Shown here: piece by piece, positions 9,798 to 20,400 of the stretch | Numbering within the stretch: the stretch's first letter is position 1 | Layout of the letters: every line of letters starts with the position of its first letter | Assembly (NCBI RefSeq): GCF_015159595.1 | Contig: NZ_CP063304.1 | Location: forward strand, 1,364,001-1,428,000 | Origin: Blautia liquoris | GTDB lineage: Bacteria; Bacillota; Clostridia; Lachnospirales; Lachnospiraceae | Direction: 5' to 3' | DNA length: 64,000 nt | Notes under the pieces: generated by a model | Seen by the model: the letters and a program-made list of their open reading frames with translations, nothing else | Told to the model about the DNA's origin: nothing | The model's database searches: none | Made by a program: the position numbers and the translations under genes

Positions 9798-10034
9798 TAT
9801 TATGATACCAGGGTCAAAAGGTCCTGCGTTTCATGCTTGCATGAAAAAGCATGACCTTGGGACCCGTAAAAACATGAGAACGCAACCCGATTAGGGTGGA
9901 ATTCGAATGTTTTTAGGGTGCTGAACATCCAGTGGATGTTCGTTTAGCACGGACCGAAGCGGAGCGGAGACTTGTGAGAGCTCGAAGAGCGTAACAATCC
10001 GTGTATCATAAGGGGTCAAATTACTTTTGACCCC
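9798..10034 (+). repeat. Structured intergenic element with inverted ends
   Basis: No ORF of note lies between the ilvA terminator and the flavoprotein gene, but the DNA is rich in structure. TTATGATAC (about 9799) recurs inverted as GTATCATAA (about 10003). Inside are a TTTCATGCTTGCATGAAA palindrome, a hairpin AACATCC/GGATGTT within GTGCT/AGCAC arms, and a purine-rich stretch. At the right edge GGGGTCAAA and TTTGACCCC form a hairpin (10012-10034) that can act as a terminator for the minus-strand gene ending at 10044. The CATGCAAG-type palindrome reappears in the terminator near 20,870, suggesting a dispersed family. It could be a MITE-like repeat or a small RNA; neither is proven. Confidence 0.5.
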
Positions 10035-10043
10035 AACCTCATA

Positions 10044-11558
10044 TTATATTTGAGCTAAATACTTACCTATTACATATCCCTGGGTATAGTTATGTCCCAG
10101 ATTTAGGCCATATACGTCCAAAGGATAGTCGATGCCTCCATAGAAGTTTCCGGCGAGGTTTCCGATTGCATAGACACCCTCAATTGGATTACCATTTGTA
10201 TCAAGAGGCTGAAGTTTTTCGTTCACTTCAACGCCTGAGCAAGCCATAGTCAGGCGGATGTGACGATGAATTCCGTAATATGGTGGTTTATCGATTGTCT
10301 TCAAGTATTTCGCCGGCACACCGAATTCAGTGTCTTTTCCAGATTTTGCGATTTCATTATACGTATTCACGGTCTCAACAAAAGTGTCTGAATCATTGAT
10401 TTCAAGCTTTTTGGCCAATTCTTCGAGAGTGTCTGCTCTATAGGTTGCAAGCAGAGGCTCGATGACATTTGTGTGTGCTACTTTTTCCTCCGGCATAAAG
10501 TTCTTCATGCCTTCCGGGTCAACCAGTCTTCCTGGGAAATTGGCTGCCTTGTTCATGTAATCGGAATCAAAGATCTGGCAGTAATGACCCTCATCTTCTT
10601 TGCCAAGCAGATAGCAGTTCATAATTGCCATATCCGTTGTCTCATCACAGAAACGTTTTCCGTTTTTCCTGACACGTAAGAACGGCATGTCACACATAGA
10701 AGCTGGCCCAGAATCAAAATCGTGGGCCATCTTTGTATGCCCAATATTCTCCATTTTCCCGCCGGCCCAGATGATCATCTTCTGACCGTCACCGGTTCTG
10801 CCAAATTTCTTAATGCCAAGGTTTACGACATCGGGCATATAATAGCTAAGCATATCTTTGTCACTTTGGTAATCACCGGTTCCAAGAACAACACCTTTTC
10901 TTGCGTTGAATTGAACATACCCCTCTTTAGTTTTTGCAATAACTCCGACAACTTTTCCATCTTTCTTTACAAGCTGTTGTGCCGGCGTATCGAGGAAAAG
11001 CTCTACGCCTGCTTTCACGGCTGTCTTCGCAAGGGCTTTCATTCCATCACCGGTATCATACGGCTTTGGACCGAAGAAAGTAGTAATAAAATCAATCTTA
11101 TATCCACCACTTTCCAAAAGGGCCTTGTGAGGGTCATTTCCCTGATCAATGATCTGTGCACCGCCTTCCAGAGCTTTGTCCATCATCCAGTGAACGGCTT
11201 CTCCGGAATGTCTGGCCCACATCTCGATCAATCCACGTTTTGGACGGTGATCAGAAGCTGACATCAATTGTGATACAAGCCTTTCGACATCGGACGGATC
11301 ACTTTTATCCAGATTAATTCCGGCACCGGAATTTCCACGTGCATCGATGAATGTGCCTTTCTGCAAAAGAGCAACAGATGCTCCGCCTTCACGTGCAGCC
11401 AGTGCGCAGGGAACACCGGGGGAACCTGCCCCGACTACAACAACATCATATTCTTTTGTCTCTTTGATATTGATGATGGGAGCCTGTTTTTTGAAAAATT
11501 CTGGTGTCGATGATGTTACATGGCCATAAGGTGTTTCCATAGATTTGTTGTTTCCCAT
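10044..11558 (-). CDS. FAD-dependent oxidoreductase, fumarate reductase flavoprotein family
   Basis: This 504-residue flavoprotein shows an N-terminal dinucleotide fold, DVVVVGAGSPGVPCALAARE at about residues 38-57. A C-terminal FAD motif, GVYAIGNLAGNFYGG, occurs in the FAD_binding_2 family (fumarate reductase, urocanate reductase, 3-ketosteroid dehydrogenase). No signal peptide or haem-binding CxxCH motif is visible, so it is probably cytoplasmic and takes electrons from NADH or a partner. The substrate cannot be assigned. ATG 11558 follows AAAGGAGTGAATT. It is monocistronic: hairpins bound it downstream, and pfp upstream has its own terminator. Confidence 0.8.
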   Translation of the reverse strand: MGNNKSMETPYGHVTSSTPEFFKKQAPIINIKETKEYDVVVVGAGSPGVPCALAAREGGASVALLQKGTFIDARGNSGAGINLDKSDPSDVERLVSQLMSASDHRPKRGLIEMWARHSGEAVHWMMDKALEGGAQIIDQGNDPHKALLESGGYKIDFITTFFGPKPYDTGDGMKALAKTAVKAGVELFLDTPAQQLVKKDGKVVGVIAKTKEGYVQFNARKGVVLGTGDYQSDKDMLSYYMPDVVNLGIKKFGRTGDGQKMIIWAGGKMENIGHTKMAHDFDSGPASMCDMPFLRVRKNGKRFCDETTDMAIMNCYLLGKEDEGHYCQIFDSDYMNKAANFPGRLVDPEGMKNFMPEEKVAHTNVIEPLLATYRADTLEELAKKLEINDSDTFVETVNTYNEIAKSGKDTEFGVPAKYLKTIDKPPYYGIHRHIRLTMACSGVEVNEKLQPLDTNGNPIEGVYAIGNLAGNFYGGIDYPLDVYGLNLGHNYTQGYVIGKYLAQI

Positions 11559-11784
11559 AATAAATTCACTCCTTTATGTATTTTAGTATTCTATTTATCA
11601 CTCACTTAAACGATAGCACTTATAGAGCGAATATTCAAGATATAGAATAAATAAAAGGAATATTGGTGAGAATAAAAAGGATAAACGAGGAATTGGACCT
11701 GAAAAAATAATAATATTTTAAATATATAGAATTATAAAATGTTTATACTAAGAAGAAAGAATTTAAAGTATATGAGTTAAAAAA

Positions 11785-11830
11785 AGTCAATAGACCCCTG
11801 AAGTATTGCCAGAAGGTCTTATTGACTGTA
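11785..11830 (-). terminator. Terminator downstream of pfp
   Basis: AGTCAATAGACC and GGTCTTATTGACT form a long imperfect stem just beyond the pfp stop codon on the minus strand. The rest of the 11,560-11,785 gap is AT-rich and should carry the promoter of the flavoprotein gene; no clear consensus boxes were identified. Confidence 0.65.
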
Positions 11831-11854
11831 TTTCTAAGCTTTAAGAGGAACCCC

Positions 11855-13087
11855 TTATACAGGACGGAACAAATGTCTGGGAATTCCATCCACCATTATA
11901 GGGGAAACATCTCCCTGAATCAATGGACGAACATAATTTATGAATTCTTCTGCCACGTAATCACCCTCTTCATTCATCCACTTTCTTGGAACCAGTTTCT
12001 CATCATTTGCAATTTTATGCACATCTTTTACCTTGGTTCCGCACTGGTATGGATCATCTGATATACGGTTTAAAACTACCATTTTACCGGAATCTCCCTC
12101 ATCAGCTGCTTTTACTGCAGCGCCGCCAACCTGATAAGCTTCGAGAATATCCACACGAGAGGCTAGATGAGATCCCGAACGCTGAAGAGTGCTAAGTTCA
12201 ATAGATCTGGTTTTGCAGCCGATTTCCCCGGCAACATAACTTGCGAGATAATTGGCAGTTCCGGAAAGCTGCTTATGACCAAAGGCATCCACAAAATCGA
12301 GACTCTGTCCGAGCTCACATACGTAGCGGCCGTCTGAAAGCCTTAATCCTTCTGAAACTGCGATCACAACAGAAGATTTTGACGACAATAGATTTTTGAC
12401 CTTTTCACCGAATTTTTTCAGATCAAAAGGGAGTTCCGGTAGGTAGATCAAATCAGGTCCGCAGCAATCCTCACCTCTTGAAAGAGAAGCAGAGCCTGTC
12501 AGCCATCCTGCATTTCTGCCCATGATTTCTACGATAGTAACGACCCCTTTTTCATATTCGAGACAAAAGCTGTCTCTTATGATTTCTTTGATAGAAGTCC
12601 CGATATATTTCGCAGCACTTCCATATCCAGGTGTATGGTCTGTCAGTGCCAGATCGTTGTCGATCGTCTTTGGACATCCGATGAATCGTGTCGGATGTCC
12701 AGTGACAATTGCGTAATCTGAAAGCTTTTTTATAGTATCCATGGAATCATTTCCACCGATGTAAATAAAGGCTTCAATGTCTAATTTATCCAGAATTCCA
12801 AAGATTTTTTCATATACTTCTCTGTCTTCGTGAATCTCGGGAAGCTTAAAACGACAGGAGCCGAGAAATGCTGCCGGAGTCCTTTTCAGCAGCTCTGTAT
12901 CCAGATCGTTTTTAATATAGTCGGACAGGTCTATGTAGCGTTCCTGCAGCAGTCCCTGTATTCCGTGCAGCATCCCAAATACTTTTCTGGCACCACGGTC
13001 TTTTGCAGTACGGTATACACCTGCAAGACTTGAATTGATAGCGGCAGTAGGGCCACCGGATTGGCCAACAATGATATTACCATTCAT
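11855..13087 (-). CDS. pfp: Pyrophosphate-type 6-phosphofructokinase
   Basis: The enzyme phosphorylates fructose-6-phosphate, probably with pyrophosphate. The 410-residue protein starts with the nucleotide/PPi loop GQSGGPTAAIN at about residues 8-18. YIGGNDSMDTIKK at about 108-120 has GGND where ATP-dependent enzymes have GGDGS, and the catalytic motif PKTIDND follows. An aspartate at that position correlates with PPi use. MGRNAGWL is also conserved. ATG 13087 follows AAAAAGGGGGTATC. PPi-PFK is common in anaerobic clostridia. Donor preference is inferred from family motifs. Confidence 0.9.
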   Translation of the reverse strand: MNGNIIVGQSGGPTAAINSSLAGVYRTAKDRGARKVFGMLHGIQGLLQERYIDLSDYIKNDLDTELLKRTPAAFLGSCRFKLPEIHEDREVYEKIFGILDKLDIEAFIYIGGNDSMDTIKKLSDYAIVTGHPTRFIGCPKTIDNDLALTDHTPGYGSAAKYIGTSIKEIIRDSFCLEYEKGVVTIVEIMGRNAGWLTGSASLSRGEDCCGPDLIYLPELPFDLKKFGEKVKNLLSSKSSVVIAVSEGLRLSDGRYVCELGQSLDFVDAFGHKQLSGTANYLASYVAGEIGCKTRSIELSTLQRSGSHLASRVDILEAYQVGGAAVKAADEGDSGKMVVLNRISDDPYQCGTKVKDVHKIANDEKLVPRKWMNEEGDYVAEEFINYVRPLIQGDVSPIMVDGIPRHLFRPV

Positions 13088-13314
13088 AAATGATACCCCC
13101 TTTTTGGTATTGTTTAAAATCTGAAAATATTATATAAATACAGTTTAGTTTATTCTGAATAAAATGTAAACAGATATAGAAGATAAAAGTAAAGGTTATG
13201 TTGTTCTGAAATTGATCTTTTCGGAGTATTACGTATGGTCTGTAGATTTGTTTTGACAATGATCGATGTATATGCTAAATTTATTACAGTATTATACGGG
13301 AAGGGGAAGAAAAG

Positions 13315-14056
13315 ATGGAAGAATTAATGCCGCATCTAAAAACTAAAGAAAAGTGATTCTGCTGTATATGCCATTTTACCAGGTGATCCGGCAAGAGTTG
13401 ACCGGATTGCGGAAGTTCTGGACGATACCAAAGAGCTTGCCTTCAACAGAGAGTTTCGAAGTGTCAAGGGAACTTATAAAGGCATTCAAGTTCTGGCAGT
13501 TTCCACTGGTATTGGAGGAGCCTCTACGGCTATTGCAGTAGAAGAACTGGCCAGAATTGGTGTAAAAGTTATGATTCGTATCGGAAGCTGCGGGGCTCTC
13601 CAGCCGGACATCAGACTGGGAGACCTAATACTTGCAAGCGGAACGGTAAGAGATGACGGTGCGTCGGCATCCTATGCAAAACCGATTTATCCTGCAGTAC
13701 CGGACACAAAACTGCTTTTTGAATGTATCCGGGCGGCCGAGAATGAAAAAGCGGCCTGTCACGTTGGGATTACAAGGAGCCATGACAGCTTCTATATTGA
13801 TGAAGAGGAAGAAGTCAGTAAGTATTGGAGTGAAAGAGGAGTTCTGGGTGCCGATATGGAGACAGCTGCTCTTTTCGTGATTGGAGGACTGCGTGGAGTA
13901 AAAACAGCTTCTATATTGAATACAGTTGTGGAATCCGAGGATAAGCTGGAAGATCATATTAATGACTATACATCCGGAGATCAGAAGATGATGCATGGTG
14001 AAAAGTTGGAAATATTGACTGCACTGAATGCTTTTGTCTCATATGATCAACTTTAA
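13315..14056 (+). pseudogene. udp: Uridine phosphorylase-like nucleoside phosphorylase with a frameshift near the start
   Basis: The first 13 codons from ATG 13315 (after AAGGGGAAG) end in a TGA at 13354. The phosphorylase sequence continues one frame over from AGT 13352 (SDSAVYAILPGDPARV...) to 14056, about 235 residues. It carries the family motifs AILPGDPAR, STGIGGAS, IRIGSCGAL and ADMETAAL. The total length (742 nt) is one base more than a multiple of three, consistent with a single-base insertion in the A-rich run around 13338-13352. No start codon in the second frame precedes the phosphate-binding motif. It may be a true pseudogene, a sequencing error or programmed shifting. The downstream transporter is intact. 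Confidence 0.8.
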
Positions 14057-14075
14057 ATTTGTAGGGAGGGAAAAA

Positions 14076-14678
14076 ATGAAGAGAATATTTAAAACAAAGT
14101 TTAATGCAGCCTGTTTTGTACTGATTCCGGTATGTATTGGAATCAACTATGTTGGAAAGCTATTTGCATCGCTGCTCAAACTTCCGCTTTGGCTGGATTC
14201 CATTGGAACCTGTATTGGCGGAGTACTGGGAGGCCCTGTTATTGGCGGAATCTGTGGTGCTGCAAACAATCTGATTTATGGACTGACAACAGGTGATTCG
14301 ATTACGCTGATCTATGCACTTACCAGTTTTGGAATTGGTGTCGCGGTCGGGATAATGGCGCGGCTTGGCCGTATGAAGACATTTCCCGGTGCACTCCTCA
14401 CAGCAGTTGCTGCGGGACTTACAGCAGTTGTGATATCAACGCCTCTGAATATCATTTTCTGGGGAGGTATGACGGGGAATGTATGGGGGGATGCAGTGTT
14501 TGCATGGTCACAGGCAGGAAAACTCCCCGTGTTTTTCGGATCATTTCTCGATGAAGTCATTGTAGATGTTCCAGATAAACTTATCACTTTACTTCTTGTC
14601 TTTGCGATTGTAAAGAATCTTCCGAAGAAACTGACGTCACTCTATGATGTTGATGATGAAGTTGAAAGTCTGGATTAA
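14076..14678 (+). CDS. ECF transporter substrate-binding (S) component
   Basis: This 200-residue, very hydrophobic protein has about six membrane segments and a glycine-rich GGVLGGPVIGGICGAANN stretch, typical of S components of energy-coupling factor importers. ATG 14076 follows GGGAGGG and is preferred over an upstream in-frame ATG that lies inside the phosphorylase gene. It is followed by T and A components, so the full importer is encoded here. Adjacency to a nucleoside phosphorylase suggests nucleoside or base uptake; the S component itself does not reveal its ligand. Confidence 0.8.
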   Translation: MKRIFKTKFNAACFVLIPVCIGINYVGKLFASLLKLPLWLDSIGTCIGGVLGGPVIGGICGAANNLIYGLTTGDSITLIYALTSFGIGVAVGIMARLGRMKTFPGALLTAVAAGLTAVVISTPLNIIFWGGMTGNVWGDAVFAWSQAGKLPVFFGSFLDEVIVDVPDKLITLLLVFAIVKNLPKKLTSLYDVDDEVESLD

Positions 14679-14689
14679 GGAGAAGTACA

Positions 14690-15469
14690 ATGAACAACAG
14701 TATCAGCTTATACGTCGATAAAGACACGTATTTGACAAGACTACATCCATTCACAAAACTGGTATTTATTCTGGCAGCAATCAGTATCCCCTTGCTTTGG
14801 GGTACTTTGTGGATGTATATAGTTATGATAGCACTGAGTCTGTGCCTGCTGATCAGTGGAAGAATCATCAGGAAAGCCTATCCCCTGATTGCATTTTCCT
14901 TTACAATCATCATTATGATTTTTCTGATTCAGGGATTGTTTAATCAGGAGAATAAAAATGTACTTTTTTCTGTCGGACCGCTTCGCTTTTATAAGGAAGG
15001 AATTCTCTATGCGTTGAAAATTGGCCTTAATATCCTGAATATGCTTCTATGTTTCGCAGTTTTTGTTCTTACGACGAAACCTGCAACATTAGTGGAATCC
15101 TTGGAGCAAAGGGGTGTTTCGCCAAGATTCGGCTATATTGTTAGTTCTGTATTTCAGATCATTCCTCAGATGATCGGAACTATGCACACGATTCAAGATG
15201 CTCAGGCAAGCAGGGGAATGGAGACAAAAGGCAATTTATTAGTACGGGCAAAGGCATTCATTCCGTTGATCTCACCTATAGTGAGCAGTTCGCTGATCAA
15301 TACGAGGGAAAGGGCAATTGCTCTTGAAGTACGGGGTTTTGATTCAAAAGTAAAAAAGACGTATATGGAAGATCACAATCTAAAAAAAAATGATCGGACG
15401 TTTATGTCATTGATGACCATACTCATCGCAATCTCAATGATCTGGAGGATTTTTCAATGGCTTTCATAG
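14690..15469 (+). CDS. ecfT: ECF transporter transmembrane (T) component
   Basis: This 259-residue integral membrane protein of the EcfT/CbiQ family has about five hydrophobic segments. Its C-terminal cytoplasmic part holds the two Ala-Arg-Gly-type coupling motifs that dock on the ATPases: QASRGM at about residue 173 and EVRGFDS at about 217. It begins 11 bp after the S gene and overlaps the ATPase gene by 13 bp. It transmits ATP hydrolysis to the S component. Confidence 0.87.
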   Translation: MNNSISLYVDKDTYLTRLHPFTKLVFILAAISIPLLWGTLWMYIVMIALSLCLLISGRIIRKAYPLIAFSFTIIIMIFLIQGLFNQENKNVLFSVGPLRFYKEGILYALKIGLNILNMLLCFAVFVLTTKPATLVESLEQRGVSPRFGYIVSSVFQIIPQMIGTMHTIQDAQASRGMETKGNLLVRAKAFIPLISPIVSSSLINTRERAIALEVRGFDSKVKKTYMEDHNLKKNDRTFMSLMTILIAISMIWRIFQWLS

Positions 15470-17142
15470 AGGTTTCGAATTTGAAATATCGCTATCCGCA
15501 TACGAAAACTCTTGCACTCGACGGAATAAATCTCTCGATTGAAAAGGGAGAGTTTATCGGTATAGCAGGAGAAAACAAAGCGGGAAAAAGTACATTATGT
15601 CAGTCATTTGCGGGTCTGATTCCCACGATGTTCAAAGGTGCTTACGGCGGAAAGATTTTAATTGGCAAAAAAAATGCAGCGGAAACACCGATTGCGGAGC
15701 TCTGCCAGAGTGTTGGACTTGTCTTTCAGAATCCTTTTAACCAGCTATCTGGCGCTAAGGAGACGGTCTTCGATGAGATCGCATTCGGCCTTCAGAATCT
15801 TGGTGTACCACGGGAAGAAATGATCAAAAGAGTCAGGGATAATCTGAAGCTTCTGGATATAGAGAAATACGCTTATCGGAATCCCTTCGATCTTTCCGGA
15901 GGACAGATTCAAAGAGTGGCAATCGCCAGCATCCTTGCCATGAATCCCGAGCTGATCGTGCTGGATGAACCCACATCCCAGCTTGATCCCCAGGGCAGTG
16001 AAGAGGTCTTCAAGGCTGTCGAAAAACTTACAAAGTCAGGGATCACGATTATCATGGCAGAGCACAAGATGGAAAAACTAGCTTCTTACTGCGATAAAAT
16101 ACTGCTTCTGCATAAGGGAAAACAGATAGCATTCGATACACCTGAATACATTTTTTCCAGAGATGATCTGGATTCAATTGGCGTGCTGCCGCCTGTATAT
16201 ACACAGGTGTGCAAAACGCTCTCTATTTCAAAGAAAAGTGAAAAAGACAAGATCATTTATCCGGTGACATTTCAGGATGTTGAGAAACTAAAAGGTTTTT
16301 TTCCCGAGCATCTTGTGGGGAGAATAACAAGTTCAGAAGATGATTCCATAGTTAAAAATCCCGTTTTTCAAATTGAACATTTAAGCTTTTCCTATAACCC
16401 AATGGTTTCTGTAATTGAAGATGTGAATCTGACATTTAGAAATGAACCAACAGCAATTATTGGTCAGAATGGTGCCGGGAAGACAACATTGGTTAAGCTG
16501 CTGAAAGGGCTAATAAAGCCCGCATCCGGAAGTATTTTGTTTGAAAGAAATGACACGAAGAATCAGACGGTTGCTCAGCTGTCTGCACAAATTGGATACG
16601 TCTTTCAGAATCCGGATGACCAGATATTTAAAAATAAAGTGATGGATGAGATCATGGTTGGTCCTTTGAATCTTGGCTGGAGTAAGACAAAGGCGAAGGA
16701 GAGTGCCAGGGATGCTCTGGAGATGGTCGGATTGATCGATAAGGCAGAACAAAATCCATATGATCTTGACCTGTCAGAGCGAAAGTTAATTGCCGTTGCA
16801 TCTGTAATTGCAATGAATCCGAAGGTTTTGATTCTGGATGAGCCGACTATTGCACAGGATGTAAAAGGAAAAGAGATCATCGGGAAACTGATTACTTCTC
16901 TTTTTGCACGGGGGAAACTTATTATAACAATTCTTCATGATATGGATTTTGCTGCAAAATATTTTAATAGAATCATTGTAATGGCGCATGGAAAGATCCT
17001 GGCGGATGGTCCAAAAGAAGAAGTTTTTTATCGCACAAATACTCTGAAACAGGCGCATCTTGAACAGCCGCATGTCACATCTCTGTGCAGAGAACTGGGA
17101 TATGAGGGCGTGTTTTTGGACACAGACGATCTCAACGCCTAA
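15457..17142 (+). CDS. ecfA: ECF transporter ATPase with two fused ABC domains
   Basis: This 561-residue protein contains two ABC ATPase domains, equivalent to EcfA1 and EcfA2. The first has Walker A GENKAGKST, signature LSGGQIQRVA and Walker B LIVLDEPTSQLD. The second (from about residue 300) has Walker A GQNGAGKTT and Walker B LILDEPTIAQD, but a degenerate signature, DLSERKLIAVA, in place of LSGGQ. Such asymmetry is known in dual-domain YkoD-type ATPases and implies one dominant hydrolysis site. It completes an S-T-A operon behind the phosphorylase gene. Confidence 0.9.
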   Translation: MAFIEVSNLKYRYPHTKTLALDGINLSIEKGEFIGIAGENKAGKSTLCQSFAGLIPTMFKGAYGGKILIGKKNAAETPIAELCQSVGLVFQNPFNQLSGAKETVFDEIAFGLQNLGVPREEMIKRVRDNLKLLDIEKYAYRNPFDLSGGQIQRVAIASILAMNPELIVLDEPTSQLDPQGSEEVFKAVEKLTKSGITIIMAEHKMEKLASYCDKILLLHKGKQIAFDTPEYIFSRDDLDSIGVLPPVYTQVCKTLSISKKSEKDKIIYPVTFQDVEKLKGFFPEHLVGRITSSEDDSIVKNPVFQIEHLSFSYNPMVSVIEDVNLTFRNEPTAIIGQNGAGKTTLVKLLKGLIKPASGSILFERNDTKNQTVAQLSAQIGYVFQNPDDQIFKNKVMDEIMVGPLNLGWSKTKAKESARDALEMVGLIDKAEQNPYDLDLSERKLIAVASVIAMNPKVLILDEPTIAQDVKGKEIIGKLITSLFARGKLIITILHDMDFAAKYFNRIIVMAHGKILADGPKEEVFYRTNTLKQAHLEQPHVTSLCRELGYEGVFLDTDDLNA

Positions 17143-17403
17143 TTACTATATCTGGCAGAGGGTATCATGGAAGGAGGGAGTATGAAAAAGGTAAAGTTCT
17201 TTATTTTTTCCCGGAGTTTCCTATGAATCCTATGAAGAATAATAAAGAAGTCGATGAGATAGGTGTAAAAACTTATAGCATCGGCTCCTTTTCATTATCC
17301 TTCGGGTATGATACAATGATACACAGATTACTCGGTGCGAAAGTGCGCCTGTACTTTAACTTGAATACTACTAATGAAAGGAAGAATGTGATACACAAAT
17401 TTT

Positions 17404-20400
17404 ATGTTGAGATTAACAGATATACGAAAAGCATATAAAACCAATGATTTTACCCAGACGGCGTTGGACGGAGTCTCAATGGCATTCAGAGATAACGAGT
17501 TTGCTGCGATTCTGGGGCCTTCCGGTTCCGGAAAGACGACACTGCTCAATATTATCGGGGGATTAGACCATTATGATTCCGGGGATCTGGAAATTGATGG
17601 GATATCGACAAAGAAATATAAATCAAGTGACTGGGATACGTATCGCAACAATCGAATTGGTTTTGTCTTCCAAAGTTATAACTTGATTCCACATCAGACG
17701 ATACTTGCGAATGTAGAACTTGCACTTACACTTAGTGGTGTTTCACCGACAGAACGCAGGGAACGGGCAATTAAGGCGCTGGAGGAAGTGGGACTAGGTG
17801 AGCATATCCGGAAACTTCCGAGCCAACTCTCAGGAGGGCAGATGCAGCGTGTCGCAATTGCAAGGGCACTGATTAATAACCCGGAGATTCTGCTGGCTGA
17901 TGAACCGACCGGTGCACTGGATACGAAAACAAGCAGGCAAGTGATGGATCTTCTTCAGAAGATTGCAAAAGACCGTCTTGTCATCATGGTGACGCATAAC
18001 CCGGAATTGGCGGACGAATATTCTAATCGAATTATCCGTCTGCAGGATGGAAAACTGATTGATGACACCAATCCCCTCGATCCTGACAAAGAGGAACAAC
18101 GGCCGGCTGAAGAACCGCATAAAGTTGGAATGTCTCTTTTTACGGCAATTTCACTTTCACTTAGCAATTTGATGACAAAAAAGGGCCGTACCTTTATGGT
18201 TGCCCTGGCAAGTTCTATCGGTATTATAGGAATTGCCGCTATCTTGGCTCTGGCAAATGGAATTGATGAGTATATAGAAACTACGGAAGAAGAGACCATG
18301 AGTATCTATCCTCTGACTATTCAGGAAAAGGGATTTGATTTTGAGAGCCTGCTGGCCAGTGCGGGACAGAGGGCAAATGATTCAGATGATAAATCTGGAT
18401 CAGAAGCTGAGAAATCAAAGGAAGATTCTTCGAAAAAATCTAAAACAGAAAAAGTAAAAGAACAAAAGATTGTCGAGAGTATCTTTCAAAACCAGAATAA
18501 AAACGATTTGAAATCATTTAAAGCTTATATCGAAAAAAACAAATCGAAGATAGACCCAAATGTAAAAACGATTCAGTATGTATATGATGTTACTCCACAG
18601 ATTTACCTGGATAATACGGACAAAAGTATTGATCAGGTGAATCCGGATGCACTGCTTACTAGTTATGGATTTGGTGCAAATGCAGCAATATTCGGTTCAT
18701 CGGGTTCAATGGGAATGGATGCTTTTCATCCATTGCCAGGTCCAAGTACGATGTATGACAATCAGTATAAGATCAAGGCCGGGCGATGGCCGAAAAAGTA
18801 TGATGAGACAGTTCTTGTTCTGATGCCCGATGGAAGTATCTCCGATTATGTGCTCTACGCAATGGGACTGCGGCAGAGAAGCGAACTAAAAGATATGTTG
18901 AATGCTCTGCTTGACAATCCGGATACAAAGGTAAAACTCGATAAAAACAATATTGATCTGACCTATGATAAACTTATGTCGGCAAAGTTCAAGGTAATCA
19001 GCCCGGCGAGCCGTTATCAGTATGATGACAACTATAAAGTATGGGTTGACCGCTCCGATAACAATGAATATATGAAAAAGGTTCTTTCGAATGGAATGGA
19101 TCTGAAAGTAGTCGGTGTTGTACAGCCGGATCCGGATGCAAAGGCTACTTCATTGTCACCCGGAATTAATTATACGCCGGAGCTTATTACTAAATTAATG
19201 AAAGAAGCGGAAGATTCAAAGGTTGTAAAACAACAGATTCAAAACCCGGAGGTGAATGTACTGACCGGCAAGACTTTTGCAGAGGAAAAAGACAAGGATG
19301 CACAGAAGGACTTTGATTTTGCCGATCTTTTTACCATCGATGAGAATAAGATGAAAGAAGCATTCAAGATCGATGAATCGAAAATCAACTTGGATTTCTC
19401 AAACCTCGGCGATATGTCTGAACTCGACTTGTCAGGGTTCGACCTTTCCGGGATTGACGTGTCGGGACTTGATATGTCAAAGATGGACTTATCCAATATC
19501 GATCTTTCGGGGATTGATATGTCTGGATTTGAAATCGACCCTGGAAGCATAAAGCCGCCAAAAATCGATTTAGAAGGATTGAATGGAGCACTGGAGGAGA
19601 AGATTCGGATTCCGGAAGAAGCACTAAATAAAATCATGGGAGATATACTGAAAGATTTTTTGAGTGATCCAATAAATAGTGGTGTTACCGATCCCGCTGA
19701 AATCATTGCCAATTTTCAGGAATATATTAGCAGACCGAAAGTCCAGGAAACGATTGCCAGAGAAATTAATAAAGTGGTAAAAACTTCAGGTATTGAAGAG
19801 ATAGTAAAAAAAGCTGTTTCGGATTATATACAGACGGCTCTTGCATCCTATGTACAGGAGGTATCGGCTTCTATACAGGGTCAAATGAAAAGCCAGATGG
19901 CCAACATCCAAGAGCAATTGGCCGCTCAGCTTCAGTCACAGATTCAAAGTGCACTGCAAAGCCAAATGAAACAGGTTATGGGGCAGTTGGAAAACCAGAT
20001 TAAAGACCAGATGAGCAGCCAGATGACGAAAGTTGGAAAACAGCTGCAGACTCAGATTGAGAGTAAGATGAAGCAATCTATGAAACAGCTTCCCGGGCAG
20101 CTGCAAAATGCAATCAGTATCGATCAAAATGCATTTACCTCTGCATTTAAAATAAACAGGACAGAAGATGAAATCATGGATCTGATGACAACCATGCTTA
20201 GGCAGGCGGACAGCTCTTACGACAATAATATGAAAAAGCTCGGATATGCGACAGTGGATAAACCCCAGCAGATCAATTTTTATCCAAAGAATTTTGACTC
20301 AAAGGGGAAAATTGTGAATTTCCTGGATGGGTATAACAAAAAGATGGAGAAATCGAAAGACAAAGAAAAGAAGATCAGCTATACCGATCTCGTAGGAACG

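Noticed and set aside
10722-11261. Plus-strand ORF of 179 codons opposite the flavoprotein gene
   Set aside because: The opposite strand encodes a clear flavoprotein; this frame has no domain or ribosome binding site.
17185-17226. Short ORF MKKVKFFIFSRSFL before the large ABC gene
   Set aside because: Only 14 codons. It has a fair ribosome site, but no leader-type codon bias or hairpin follows.
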